From Geothrix edaphica (GTDB lineage: Bacteria; Acidobacteriota; Holophagae; Holophagales; Holophagaceae): 64,000 nt of DNA. The stretch spans positions 1-64,000 of the forward strand of contig NZ_BSDC01000003.1 in NCBI RefSeq assembly GCF_030268045.1, in the 5' to 3' direction. Both the position numbers and the translations under genes were made by a program. The notes under the pieces were generated by a model. It searched no databases, was not told the origin of the DNA, and saw only the letters and a program-made list of their open reading frames with translations. Positions 42,797-52,328 of the stretch are shown one piece after another (the first letter of the stretch is position 1; the number at the start of each line of letters is the position of its first letter).

Positions 42797-43572
42797 GACC
42801 GGTCCTCCCGTCCATTGCCTTGTCCATTGCGGCCGTGCCCGTTGCCATTGGCCCCGACCCTGGCCACCTCCTCACGCCTCGCGGTGATCCAGTGGACCCC
42901 GTACAGGAAGACGGCCCACACCGCGACGAAATCGGGGATGTTGGACAGCACCTGCCAGGTCTTCATGGCCGGCGGCTCGCCGGGCAGGTTGGACTTGAGG
43001 CCCAGCTTCTCGAAGGGCACGTTGGAGATCATCAGCACCGAGGTGCCCCCGGCCTCCGTGAGCCCGTAGATATGGTCCACATAGGCACCCGGCTTCTGGC
43101 GGATGCGGGTCCGGGCCTCCCAGATCAGGTCCTCCTTCTTGCCGAAGATGGTGGCCTCTGCCGGGCAGGCGGCAGCGCAGGCGGTGGGCTGCCCATCCTT
43201 GACGCGGCCCGCGCACATGATGCACTTGCCGACCACAGGCACGGGCCGGTCCCACTGGTATTTCGGAATCTCGAAGGGGCAGGCCATCATGCAGTACCGG
43301 CAGCCCATGCACCGCTCGGCGTCATAGACCACTGGTCCTTCGGGCGTCTTCTTCAGCGCGCCCACAGGGCAGACGGAGGCACAGGTGGGCACCTCGCAGT
43401 GCATGCACAGCTTGCGGACGTTGAGGCCCTCCTTTTCCTGGACTGTCGTCCAGGTGTAGGCCGTCAACACCTCCTCTACCTTCCCGGGTAGCTTGTTCTG
43501 CTCCTTGCAGGCGGAGCTGCAGGCGCCGCAACCGATGCAGCGCGTGGCGTCGAAGAGAAGGCCCATGCCCAC
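42793..43572 (-). CDS. Four-cluster ferredoxin-like subunit (HybA/NrfC type)
   Basis: The protein (259 residues from GTG 43572) has the four cysteine groups of this family: CIGCGACSSAC, CMHCEVPTCASVCP, CMGCRYCMMACP and CIMCAG with CAAACPAEA, each for a [4Fe-4S] cluster. A C-terminal transmembrane helix (DFVAVWAVFLYGVHWI) resembles HybA, and the tail is Asn/Gly-rich. I chose GTG 43572 because AGGAGA lies five bases upstream; ATG at 43566, 43608 or 43635 is also possible. There is no Tat signal, unlike HybA, so the clusters probably face the cytoplasm. It starts the operon. Confidence 0.85.
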   Translation of the reverse strand: MGMGLLFDATRCIGCGACSSACKEQNKLPGKVEEVLTAYTWTTVQEKEGLNVRKLCMHCEVPTCASVCPVGALKKTPEGPVVYDAERCMGCRYCMMACPFEIPKYQWDRPVPVVGKCIMCAGRVKDGQPTACAAACPAEATIFGKKEDLIWEARTRIRQKPGAYVDHIYGLTEAGGTSVLMISNVPFEKLGLKSNLPGEPPAMKTWQVLSNIPDFVAVWAVFLYGVHWITARREEVARVGANGNGHGRNGQGNGREDRS

Positions 43573-43878
43573 GGGTTCTCCTGCTTTTTCAAAGTTCCCG
43601 GGAGACATTCCCGGGGATTCGCAAGAAGCATCCATTCGAGCGGAATCATAGTCAACCCCTTGGTAGCAATTAAAAATGACTATGTTGTCTTGTATAAGAA
43701 AAAAGCCCCGCCTCTGCGAAGCACTTCCAAGGAACTACGCGGGTTAAGCCATATCGTTCTTTCCGCTATCTGCGCATATTTTCCGCTTTTCGCGCTCAGC
43801 CCCCCTACTGGTGTTTTTTTGTCACTTCGCAACGCATTCTTGGGACCTCAAAGTCCCCTTAACCCAGCCCGAGACGAA

Positions 43879-43906
43879 GGAACGCCCCGCGACCGCGGGG
43901 CGTTCC
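43879..43906. terminator. Strong GC hairpin downstream of groEL
   Basis: GGAACGCCCCGCG and its complement form 13-bp arms with an AC spacer. It lacks a T-run. It may be a second transcriptional barrier between groEL and the NrfD operon, or the end of a small transcript from the gap. Confidence 0.55.
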
Positions 43907-43907
43907 T

Positions 43908-43930
43908 CTGACAGCTGATGGCTGACAGCT
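43908..43930. repeat. Repeat family A copy (CTGACAGCTGATGGCTGACAGCT)
   Basis: A short run of CTGACAGCT/GATGGCTGACAGCT sits next to the GC hairpin, between groEL and the NrfD operon. It matches the family seen at 34138-34193 and 53851-53946. Confidence 0.55.
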
Positions 43931-44007
43931 CTTAATACAGGTCGCGACCCACAGAGAGCGAATCACCACCGTCAGATGAGCCCCTCCAAGCGCTCCCTGC
44001 GAACATC

Positions 44008-44035
44008 AAAAAGGCCCCGCTCGCGCGGGGCCTTT
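44008..44035 (-). terminator. Rho-independent terminator of groES-groEL
   Basis: On the minus strand AAAGGCCCCGC-GCGA-GCGGGGCCTTTTT forms an 11-bp stem with a four-base loop and a T-run. It lies 23 bases after the groEL stop, as expected. Confidence 0.85.
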
Positions 44036-44058
44036 CCACGAACCGCAGTCGCGGCTGA

Positions 44059-45711
<1,653 letters not shown>

Positions 45712-45999
45712 TTAGCCGACGATCGCGAGAATCTCGTCTTCGCGCACGATCACGTGGTCGACGCCGTCGATCTTCACTTCCGTGCCGCTGTACTTGCCGA
45801 TCAGCACCTTCTCGCCGGCCTTGACGGACATCGGGTTGCGGGTGCCGTTCTCGTTGATCTTGCCTTCGCCGACGGCCACCACTTCAGCCTCCATGGGCTT
45901 CTCCTTGGCAGTGTCGGGAATGATGATGCCGCCCTTGACGGTCTCGGCGGCGTCGACGCGCTTCAGCACGACGCGGTCGGAAAGAGGCTTGATGGCCAT
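45712..45999 (-). CDS. groES: Co-chaperonin GroES
   Basis: GroES caps the GroEL ring. The 95-residue product has the family start IKPLSDRVVLKRVDAAE, the mobile-loop region KGGIIIPDTAKEKP and the end GVDHVIVREDEILAIVG. GGAGGT precedes the ATG. It is first in the groES-groEL operon; an operator at 46042-46068 overlaps the expected promoter. Confidence 0.97.
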   Translation of the reverse strand: MAIKPLSDRVVLKRVDAAETVKGGIIIPDTAKEKPMEAEVVAVGEGKINENGTRNPMSVKAGEKVLIGKYSGTEVKIDGVDHVIVREDEILAIVG

Positions 46000-46041
46000 G
46001 GGACCTCCTTGGAAAGAAGAGTAATGAAACGGATGGAGCTG

Positions 46042-46068
46042 TTAGCACTCAGCCACAGCGAGTGCCAA
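46042..46068 (-). promoter_or_regulatory. CIRCE operator for HrcA upstream of groES
   Basis: TTAGCACTC-N9-GAGTGCCAA matches the CIRCE consensus (TTAGCACTC-N9-GAGTGCTAA) with one mismatch in the right arm. It lies 43 bases upstream of the groES start. HrcA represses groESL by binding CIRCE until heat shock draws it away. In the reading direction TTGGCA (arm) and CTAACA 17 bases later could be a promoter. hrcA itself is not in the window. Confidence 0.9.
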
Positions 46069-46211
46069 GTCTGGCACCGGGGCCCCAACCGGTCAAGAAG
46101 GATCTTCGAGGGTTTCCATAAATTTTAGTGTAAATGATTCATATTTTCTTCATTTCAATGTTAAATATTCAAACCCGGGCTGAAGGCCTCTGGCGGGTGT
46201 AGCCTTCAGGT

Positions 46212-46910
46212 ATGGAACACCTTGCCATCCTGCGCGACCTGCAAGCCACTCTGGACTACCTTCGGACCATTGAGCGCGACCTGGCGGCCCTGCCCTCCGA
46301 TCTGGCGGCCCTGGACACCCGGCTCAAAACCATCGAAAAGCAGGTGGCGGAAAAGACCAAGGCGCTGGATACGGCCCGGACCCACATCCAGGTGAAATCG
46401 AAGGAACTGGTCCTGGCCCAGAAGGACGAGGATCGCGCCCGCGCCGCGGTGAAGACCACCAGCCAGAAGGTGCAGTACACCGCGGCCATCCGCGAGCTGG
46501 ACGAGAAGGAACGCCTGCGGGCCTCCACCGCCCGGCCCCTGAAGGCCCTGGAAACCGAGGCCGCCTCCCTCGAGCAGGCCCTGGCGGCCCTCGAGTCCGA
46601 GCGGGCCACCCTCAAGGCCCAGTTCGACGAACTCCACGCCATCTTCCTGGAGGAGCACGCCAACCAGGTGGAGGGGCGAAAGAAGCTGAAGGCCAAGCAG
46701 GCCCAGCTGGAAGCCAAGCTCGCTGTGCCCGAAGTGACGCGCTTCCATCGGCTCGCCGGTGCCCGTCAGGGCCGGGTGGTGGTGCCCGTGGAGAACGGCG
46801 CCTGTTCGGGGTGCCACGTGAAGCTGCGCGGTCCCTTCCTCTTCCAGCTGAAGGAAGCCAAGGACGCTGTGGCCTGCGAATCCTGCCAGCGGATCCTCTT
46901 CCTGCCGTGA
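46212..46910 (+). CDS. Coiled-coil protein with C4 zinc ribbon (DUF164/CT398-like)
   Basis: The 232-residue protein is a long coiled coil (about residues 1-170, rich in Ala, Lys, Glu, Leu) followed by a zinc ribbon with CSGCHVKL and, 26 residues later, CESCQRIL. This is the CT398/zf-RING_7 type, thought to act as an adaptor in envelope or flagellum-related complexes; the exact function is not known. The ATG at 46212 follows an A/T-rich patch and divergent groES. It is coupled to the YggS-like gene by a GTGA overlap. Confidence 0.8.
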   Translation: MEHLAILRDLQATLDYLRTIERDLAALPSDLAALDTRLKTIEKQVAEKTKALDTARTHIQVKSKELVLAQKDEDRARAAVKTTSQKVQYTAAIRELDEKERLRASTARPLKALETEAASLEQALAALESERATLKAQFDELHAIFLEEHANQVEGRKKLKAKQAQLEAKLAVPEVTRFHRLAGARQGRVVVPVENGACSGCHVKLRGPFLFQLKEAKDAVACESCQRILFLP

Positions 46911-47572
46911 GCCTGGCGGACCGCGTCGAAGGCCTGCGCGCCCGCATCGCCCGGGCCTGCGAAGCCGCGGGGCGCGATCCACAGAGCGTCGAGCTGCTGC
47001 CGGTTTCGAAGAAGCAGCCCCTGGCACTGATCCAGGAGGCGGCGGCCATTGGTTTCACGCGCTTCGGCGAGAACTACGTTCAGGAGGGCGCCGACAAGGC
47101 CGTCGCCGCACCGGGCCTGGCCTTCGTGCTCCTCGGCCCGCTGCAGCGGAACAAGGCCAAGCCGGCCCTCCAGCATTTCGCCGAGCTCCAGAGCCTGGAT
47201 CGCCCGGATCTGGCGGAACGCCTGCGTCGGCTGGCGGAGGAACTGGACGTGACACGCCCCGTCTGGATCCAGGTGGATCTCTGGGACGAGGCCACCAAGC
47301 TGGGCGGCTGCGCCGGGGCCGATCTGCCCGCGCTGATCGCGGCCCTGGGCGGCGACCCCCGCCTGCCTCTCCGGGGCCTCATGGCCATCCCGCCCCCCGA
47401 GGACGGCTCTGCCTTCGCCCAGCTGGCGGCCCTGCGCGACCGGCTCCAGCAGGACCTCGGCCAGCCGCTCCGCCTCAGCATGGGCATGAGCGCCGACCTG
47501 GAAGCCGCCGTGCGGGCCGGCAGCGATCAGATCCGCATCGGCACCGCGTTCTTCGGTGAGCGGTTGTACTGA
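46907..47572 (+). CDS. YggS-family pyridoxal phosphate homeostasis protein
   Basis: The 221-residue protein binds pyridoxal phosphate and keeps vitamin B6 and amino-acid pools in balance. It has the PLP lysine in LLPVSKKQPLALIQEA, FGENYVQEGADKA, LGPLQRNKAKPAL, and the C-terminal LSMGMSADLEAAVRAGSDQI with RIGTAFFGER, all signature segments. GTG at 46907 overlaps the previous stop. A proC/ylm cluster that often adjoins yggS is not here. Confidence 0.92.
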   Translation: MSLADRVEGLRARIARACEAAGRDPQSVELLPVSKKQPLALIQEAAAIGFTRFGENYVQEGADKAVAAPGLAFVLLGPLQRNKAKPALQHFAELQSLDRPDLAERLRRLAEELDVTRPVWIQVDLWDEATKLGGCAGADLPALIAALGGDPRLPLRGLMAIPPPEDGSAFAQLAALRDRLQQDLGQPLRLSMGMSADLEAAVRAGSDQIRIGTAFFGERLY

Positions 47573-47588
47573 CCCGAAGGAAGGGGCT

Positions 47589-47666
47589 GACTCACCACGA
47601 CGACGGGAAGACCACGAAACCCACCAAGGTTTTTCTTCGTGGCCTTCCGGTCTTCGTGGTTCAGTC
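47589..47666. repeat. CCACGAAGACC-type inverted repeat (repeat family C)
   Basis: Arms of about 30 bases (GACTCACCACGACGACGGGA and on; mirrored in TTCGTGGCCTTCCGGTCTTC and on) are nearly complementary and enclose a loop of about 17 bases. It lies between yggS and the next gene, both on the plus strand. The arms are low-complexity and carry a TTCGTGG word. Confidence 0.75.
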
Positions 47667-47687
47667 TTTAGGAAATCTGGAGTCCCC

Positions 47688-48110
47688 ATGACCACGATCA
47701 AGACCGCCACCGCCACCCTGCCTGTCTCCGCCGACGCGCTGTTCGCCTTCCTCTCGGATCTCTCGAAGCACCGGGCCTTCCTGGAGCCCGCGGCCCTGAA
47801 CTTCCAGGGTGACGCCGACAAGCACAGCTACGTCATCGAGGTCATGGGCATGAAGATGCCCCAGGAACTGGTGGTGAAGGAGCGCGTGCCCGGCCAGCGG
47901 GTGGTGCTGGTGCCCGGCGCCCGGAAGATGTTCGATCACGAGCTGCGCTTCGAGATCACCGCCGCTGGCGAGGGCAGCACCCTGCGCCTGGTGGACGAGG
48001 CCGACATCCCCATGATGATGGCCATGATGGGCGCCGAGAAGCTGCTCCAGGGCCAGCTCGACAGCGGCCTGGCGCGCATCCAGGAGCTGGCCGGAGCCGG
48101 GCAGATCTGA
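47688..48110 (+). CDS. SRPBCC-family (polyketide cyclase/START-like) protein
   Basis: This 140-residue protein starts MTTIKTATATLPVSADALFA and follows the SRPBCC pattern: two long beta strands at the start (FLSDLSKHRAFLEP), a central sheet with RVPGQRVVLVPGA, and a C-terminal helix (AEKLLQGQLDSGLARIQEL). These folds bind hydrophobic ligands. GGAG lies six bases before the ATG. There is no clue to the ligand. It is separated from neighbours by inverted repeats on both sides. Confidence 0.75.
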   Translation: MTTIKTATATLPVSADALFAFLSDLSKHRAFLEPAALNFQGDADKHSYVIEVMGMKMPQELVVKERVPGQRVVLVPGARKMFDHELRFEITAAGEGSTLRLVDEADIPMMMAMMGAEKLLQGQLDSGLARIQELAGAGQI

Positions 48111-48130
48111 AGGTTCACGGAAGAGTAATG

Positions 48131-48208
48131 AGCGGAGGAGAGCAGAGGGAAACATCCAGGTAAGGCTTCCCTTCTCCGCTCTCCTCGGTTCCTCCGCCTT
48201 CCTCCGTG
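48131..48208. repeat. GGAGGAGAGC-type inverted repeat (repeat family D)
   Basis: AGCGGAGGAGAGCAGAGGGAA is mirrored, imperfectly, in TTCCCTTCTCCGCTCTCCTC about 15 bases later, followed by further CCTCCG words. It lies in the gap before the DUF4139 gene. It is a purine/pyrimidine-rich hairpin with no coding sense. Confidence 0.65.
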
Positions 48209-48296
48209 TACTTCCTTTCCTTTCCTTTCGTGAAAGGATGTCCCCGATCCCGGCATGACCCTATATCGGGCGCCCCGCCCGTACCCTGGAGGTCCC

Positions 48297-49727
48297 ATGC
48301 GCCCCGCCCTGCTCCTCGCCGCTCTGCCCTCACTCCTGGCCGCCCAGGAGTCCGTCACCACGCTCAAGGACCAGAAGGCCCTGGCGGTAACGATCTACAA
48401 CGACAACCTGGCCCTGGTGAAGGACACCCGGGAGGTGCGGCTGCCGAGGGGCGAGTCCCGCCTGGCCTTCCAGGAGGTGTCCGCCCAGATCCGACCCGAG
48501 ACGGCCCTGCTGCGGAACCTCACCCATCCGAAGGACTTCTGGGTGGTGGAGCAGAACTTCGACTTCGACCTGCTCACGCCCCAGAAGCTGCTGGAAAAAT
48601 ACGTGGGCGAGAAGGTGACCGTGGCGCGCAGCGTGCCCAACGAATCCGGCGCAGGCGCCAGGGAGATCCGCGAGGAGGCCACGGTGCTGGCCACCAACGG
48701 CGGCACCGTCCTGCAGTTCGCCGATCGCATCGAGACCAGCGCCCCCGGCCGCCTCATCTTCCCGAAGGTGCCCGGCAACCTGCGGGCCCGCCCCACCCTG
48801 GTGATCAGCCTCAACAGCGGGGCCGACCGGGAGCAGAAGCTGGAGCTGAGCTACCTGACGGGCGGCCTGTCCTGGCGGGCGGACTATGTGGCCAACCTCG
48901 CCGCCGACGAGAAGACCCTCGACCTCAGCGGCTGGGTGACCCTCACCAACCAGAGCGGCGCCGCCTATCCCAATGCCACCCTGCAGCTGGTGGCGGGGGA
49001 CGTGAACCGGGTCCAGCAGCGCCCCGACCGAGCCTACGCGGTGGGCGCCATGATGGAAAGGGCCGCCGCGCCCGCGCCGAAAATGGCCGAGGAAAGCCTC
49101 TTCGACTATCACCTCTACACCCTGGACCGCCCCACCACCCTGGCCGTGAACCAGACCAAGCAGGTGGCCCTGCTCAGCGCGAGCGCGGTGCCCGTGCGCA
49201 AGGAGTACCTGCTCCAGGGCCAGTCCTACTACTACTCCGGCAGCTACGGCGATCTGGGCGACAAGCAGAAGGTGGGCGTGTTCGTCGAGTTCGACAACAA
49301 GGAATCCAGCCGCCTGGGCATGCCGCTACCCAAGGGCATCATCCGCGTCTACAAGCGCGACAGCGAGGGCCGCGCCCAGTTCGTAGGCGAGGACAGCGTG
49401 GACCATACGCCGAAGAACGAGCTGGTCCGCCTGAAGCTGGGCGACGCGTTCGATGTCACGGCCCGGCGGAAGCAGACCGACTACAAGAGCCTGGGCCGGC
49501 AGGGGAAATTCGGCTTCGTCCACGAATCCGCCTTCGAGATCGAGCTGAAGAACGCCAAGAAGGAGCCCGTCACCGTCACCGTGCTGGAGCCCCTGCCCGG
49601 CGACTGGGAGGTGCTCCAGAGCAGCCACCCCTGCACCAAGGCCGCCGCCGGCACTGGCAAGTTCCAGGTGACCGTCCCGGCCGAAGGCAAAGCCACGCTG
49701 ACCTATCGGGTGCGGGTGCGGTGGTAG
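48297..49727 (+). CDS. Exported DUF4139-domain protein
   Basis: The 476-residue product has a signal peptide (MRPALLLAALPSLLAAQ) and the DUF4139 pattern: TIYNDNLALVKDTREVRLPRG near the start, LSYLTGGLSWRADYVANL (about 190), GWVTLTNQSG and NAKKEPVTVTVLEPLPGDWEV near the end. Related eukaryotic and bacterial proteins are linked to envelope or mucoid traits but the biochemistry is not known. GGAGG precedes the ATG. It lies 50 bases before the DUF58 gene and might belong to the same unit. Confidence 0.82.
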   Translation: MRPALLLAALPSLLAAQESVTTLKDQKALAVTIYNDNLALVKDTREVRLPRGESRLAFQEVSAQIRPETALLRNLTHPKDFWVVEQNFDFDLLTPQKLLEKYVGEKVTVARSVPNESGAGAREIREEATVLATNGGTVLQFADRIETSAPGRLIFPKVPGNLRARPTLVISLNSGADREQKLELSYLTGGLSWRADYVANLAADEKTLDLSGWVTLTNQSGAAYPNATLQLVAGDVNRVQQRPDRAYAVGAMMERAAAPAPKMAEESLFDYHLYTLDRPTTLAVNQTKQVALLSASAVPVRKEYLLQGQSYYYSGSYGDLGDKQKVGVFVEFDNKESSRLGMPLPKGIIRVYKRDSEGRAQFVGEDSVDHTPKNELVRLKLGDAFDVTARRKQTDYKSLGRQGKFGFVHESAFEIELKNAKKEPVTVTVLEPLPGDWEVLQSSHPCTKAAAGTGKFQVTVPAEGKATLTYRVRVRW

Positions 49728-49777
49728 AACGAAGAGGGGCATGAAGGCGGTGCGGACCTAGGCCATACTGAACCCCC

Positions 49778-50542
49778 ATGCCCCTCCCCGCCCGCTTCCT
49801 TGCCCGTCTGCGACGCCTGCCCCTGCGCCTGCGCGGACGCCTGGGCGGGGGGACCGAGGGCCTGCATCCCTCCAAGCTCAAGGGCTCCGGCCTCACCTTC
49901 GTGGAGAACCGGCCCTACGTGCCGGGGGATGATCCCCGCTTCATCAACTGGCCCCTGACCGCCCGGACGGGCGAGCCGATCATGAAGCGCTTCGAGAGCA
50001 GCCGCGACCTGGTGCTGTGGCTGGTGGTGGATCCCTCGCCCTCCATGTTCCTGGGCGACCCGGTCTCACCGCTGCGCTGGGCCATGGAACTCTGCGGCGC
50101 GGCCTTCGCCACGCTCCAGGCCACCGGCGACCGGCTGGGGCTCATCGTCCCCGGAGACGGCCGCACGCCCGCCCTGCGCATCGCACCCAAGCGAGGCCGC
50201 ATCCATGGCCTGCGCATCCTGGAGACCCTCGCCGAGCGGGGGCCGGCCCTCCCCACGGAAGCCGCCTGGCGCGAGGCCCTGGGCCACTGGGGCGAACACG
50301 GGAAAGGCCATCGCCTCTGGCTCTTCAGCAATGGCGCGGGACTGCAGGGCCTGGCTCCCCTGCTGAAGCCCCTGGCCACGCGGCACCGGCTCGTCTGGTT
50401 CCAGCCGGAGACTCCGGAGGGGCCCAGGGCCCCGGCCTGGCCCGATCCGGGCTTCTCCCCCGCCATCGAGCGGCAACGCTGGGACCTCCTGGAGGACCCC
50501 ATCGTGAAGCTGAACGCCTGGCTGCGGGCCGGAGGGGCGTGA
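49778..50542 (+). CDS. DUF58-domain protein (Bat-type operon)
   Basis: The 254-residue protein has the DUF58 start GLHPSKLKGSGLTFVENRPYVPGDDPRFINW and a VWA-like core with VVDPSPSMF (MIDAS-like D-x-S-x-S). It has no obvious transmembrane helix. DUF58 proteins are encoded beside MoxR ATPases and VWA proteins in operons for envelope or enzyme maturation; the neighbours here are Bat-type VWA proteins, but no MoxR ATPase is in sight. It overlaps the next gene by the GTGA at 50539 or is followed by ATG 50545. Confidence 0.88.
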   Translation: MPLPARFLARLRRLPLRLRGRLGGGTEGLHPSKLKGSGLTFVENRPYVPGDDPRFINWPLTARTGEPIMKRFESSRDLVLWLVVDPSPSMFLGDPVSPLRWAMELCGAAFATLQATGDRLGLIVPGDGRTPALRIAPKRGRIHGLRILETLAERGPALPTEAAWREALGHWGEHGKGHRLWLFSNGAGLQGLAPLLKPLATRHRLVWFQPETPEGPRAPAWPDPGFSPAIERQRWDLLEDPIVKLNAWLRAGGA

Positions 50543-50544
50543 GC

Positions 50545-51375
50545 ATGGCAGGTTCCCCCGAGCGCCTGTCCTGGCCCGGAATCCGCGTGCGGATTCCGAG
50601 ATATCAACAAATCGCATGCTTGATGGCGGTGGGCCTCTGGGCCGGGGCCGCGCCCGCATGGAAGGCACCGGCCCAGCTGGGCCTCGGTGAGCTGCAGGTG
50701 CTGGAGCTGCGGGAGGCGGATCCCGCCAGGCCCGGCCTTCCGCGGCCCACGGTGGAGGACCGCCTGGGACCCCTGCGCCTGCGTTCCCTGGAGCCCCTGC
50801 CGGACGGGCGCGGCTGGCGTTTCCAGGTGCAGGCCCTGGAACCCGGACTCGCGGTGATCCCCGCCCTGGATCTGGGCAACGGGCAGCGGAGTCCCGAGCT
50901 GCGCCTCGACGTGCCCCGCACCATCCCCTTCGGCGGTCCCTGGGTGGGCTTCGGCGGCGGGAACGAGGACCTCCTGCCCGCCATCCCATTCCCCTGGGCC
51001 TCGGCCAGCCTGTGGTTGCTGCCCCCCCTGGGGCTGGCCGCCTGGGCCGTCCGCCGGTGGCGGAAGGGCTCGGCCAAGCGGCATCTGCATCACGTGGCCC
51101 ATACCTTCCGCCGGCATTGGCCGCCAGCCGGGCGGGATCGCGCCGCCCTTGATGCAGCCCATGCCCTGGGCCGCGACCTGCTGGCGGCCCGCTTCGGAGA
51201 CGCCGCCCGCGCCTGGGGTCCGGCCGAGTTCCAGGCCCGCGACCTCGACCCCTGGGACCAGTGGGTCAAGAGCCTCGATGCCGCCCGCTTCGGCCGCACC
51301 GAGCCACCCTTCCCGGCCCCGGAGCCGCTGGTGGCTGCGCTGGACGCCCGCGGGAACCGGAAGGGGAACGCATGA
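50545..51375 (+). CDS. Membrane protein of the Bat-type operon (DUF4381-like position)
   Basis: The 276-residue protein has a possible signal/anchor near residues 21-38, a periplasmic beta-rich part (LRLRSLEPLPDGRGWRFQVQ), one transmembrane segment (ASLWLLPPLGLAAWAV, about 153-168) and a cytoplasmic helical tail. The layout and position between DUF58 and BatA match the DUF4381 or BatD-like members of Bat operons, but I see no firm motif. GGAGG lies nine bases before ATG 50545. Its stop overlaps BatA (ATGA). Confidence 0.65.
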   Translation: MAGSPERLSWPGIRVRIPRYQQIACLMAVGLWAGAAPAWKAPAQLGLGELQVLELREADPARPGLPRPTVEDRLGPLRLRSLEPLPDGRGWRFQVQALEPGLAVIPALDLGNGQRSPELRLDVPRTIPFGGPWVGFGGGNEDLLPAIPFPWASASLWLLPPLGLAAWAVRRWRKGSAKRHLHHVAHTFRRHWPPAGRDRAALDAAHALGRDLLAARFGDAARAWGPAEFQARDLDPWDQWVKSLDAARFGRTEPPFPAPEPLVAALDARGNRKGNA

Positions 51376-52328
51376 TCGCCCTGCGCCATCCCCTGCTGCT
51401 GCTGCTGGCTGTGCCCCTGCTCATCTGGGCCTGGCGGGTCGTCTACCGCTGGGGCATCCCCTCCTCGCGGCCCTCGAGCGCCCTGGCGCGCGTCAGCTCC
51501 CACTGGCTGCCCCCCCTCCTGGCCCTGGCGCTGGGCTTGGCCGCGGCGGGCCCAGAATGGCGCCGGCCCGTGCGGGGCGAGGCCCCCGTGGTCGACTTCG
51601 CCGTGGTGCTGGACGGCAGCAGCAGCATGCAGATCCTCGACCGACCGGAGGAGGATCGTTGGCATGCGGCCCGCCGCACTCTGGCTCAGTTCGTCCAGCG
51701 CCGCCCCGATGACCGCTTCGCCCTCATCCTGTTCAGCGCCCACCCCGTGACGCTCAGCCCCCTCACCGCCGATCACACGCGCCTGCTCCGCATGCTTGCC
51801 CGGCTCGATCTGGACAGCCGGGACGACGGCACGGCCATCGGCTCGGCCCTCATGACGGCGGTGCGGCGGCTGGAAGAGAGCCCCGCCCGCAGCCGCGTCA
51901 TCCTGCTCATCACGGACGGCGTGCAGAACCGGGGCCGCGTCACGCCCCAGGAGGCCGCCGAGGAGGCCCGCCGCAACGGCATCCGCATCCACGCCGTGGC
52001 CCTCGGAACCGACGGCGAGAGCCTGGTGCCCCTGGAGGGCGGCGGCTTCGCCCGCCTGCGGGTGGAGGTGGACCACGCCACGCTACAGCAGGTGGCCCAC
52101 CTCACCGGCGGCGAGTCCTTCAGCGCGGAGGATCCCGTCGGCCTGGCCCGCAGCCTCGCCTCGGTGGATCAGCTGGAGAAGACGCTCCTGCCGGTGGACC
52201 AGCCCACCGAAGGCCAGCCCCTGGCCCGCTGGTGCCTCCTGGTGGCCGCCCTGCTGGCCCTGCCCCTCGCCGCCGACCTCGCCTTCAAGCGCGGCAGGCC
52301 CCGGCCCGCCTGGGTGGAGGCTCCATGA
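51372..52328 (+). CDS. batA: BatA-like von Willebrand A membrane protein
   Basis: The 318-residue protein has two N-terminal hydrophobic stretches (LLLLLAVPLLIWAWRVVY; LPPLLALALGLAAAGP), a VWA domain with intact MIDAS (VVLDGSSSM, then TDGVQNRG) and a C-terminal transmembrane segment (WCLLVAALLALPLAADLA). This is the BatA layout. Bat proteins were first linked to oxygen tolerance in Bacteroides; the mechanism is open. ATGA overlaps link it to both neighbours in one operon. Confidence 0.88.
   Translation: MIALRHPLLLLLAVPLLIWAWRVVYRWGIPSSRPSSALARVSSHWLPPLLALALGLAAAGPEWRRPVRGEAPVVDFAVVLDGSSSMQILDRPEEDRWHAARRTLAQFVQRRPDDRFALILFSAHPVTLSPLTADHTRLLRMLARLDLDSRDDGTAIGSALMTAVRRLEESPARSRVILLITDGVQNRGRVTPQEAAEEARRNGIRIHAVALGTDGESLVPLEGGGFARLRVEVDHATLQQVAHLTGGESFSAEDPVGLARSLASVDQLEKTLLPVDQPTEGQPLARWCLLVAALLALPLAADLAFKRGRPRPAWVEAP

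Larger units (their letters stand above)
43573..44058. other. Intergenic stretch between the NrfD operon and groEL
   Basis: About 480 bases hold no convincing gene. The NrfD operon promoter is expected in the A/T-rich part near 43650-43850. Toward groEL are a GC hairpin (43879-43906), a repeat-family A copy (43908-43930), a 24-codon frame ending like GroEL's tail (43932-44006), and the groEL terminator. I see no RNA gene. Confidence 0.6.

Noticed and set aside
43660-43911. 83-codon frame between the NrfD operon and groEL
   Set aside because: No ribosome-binding site; it runs into a strong hairpin and looks like promoter-region sequence read by chance.
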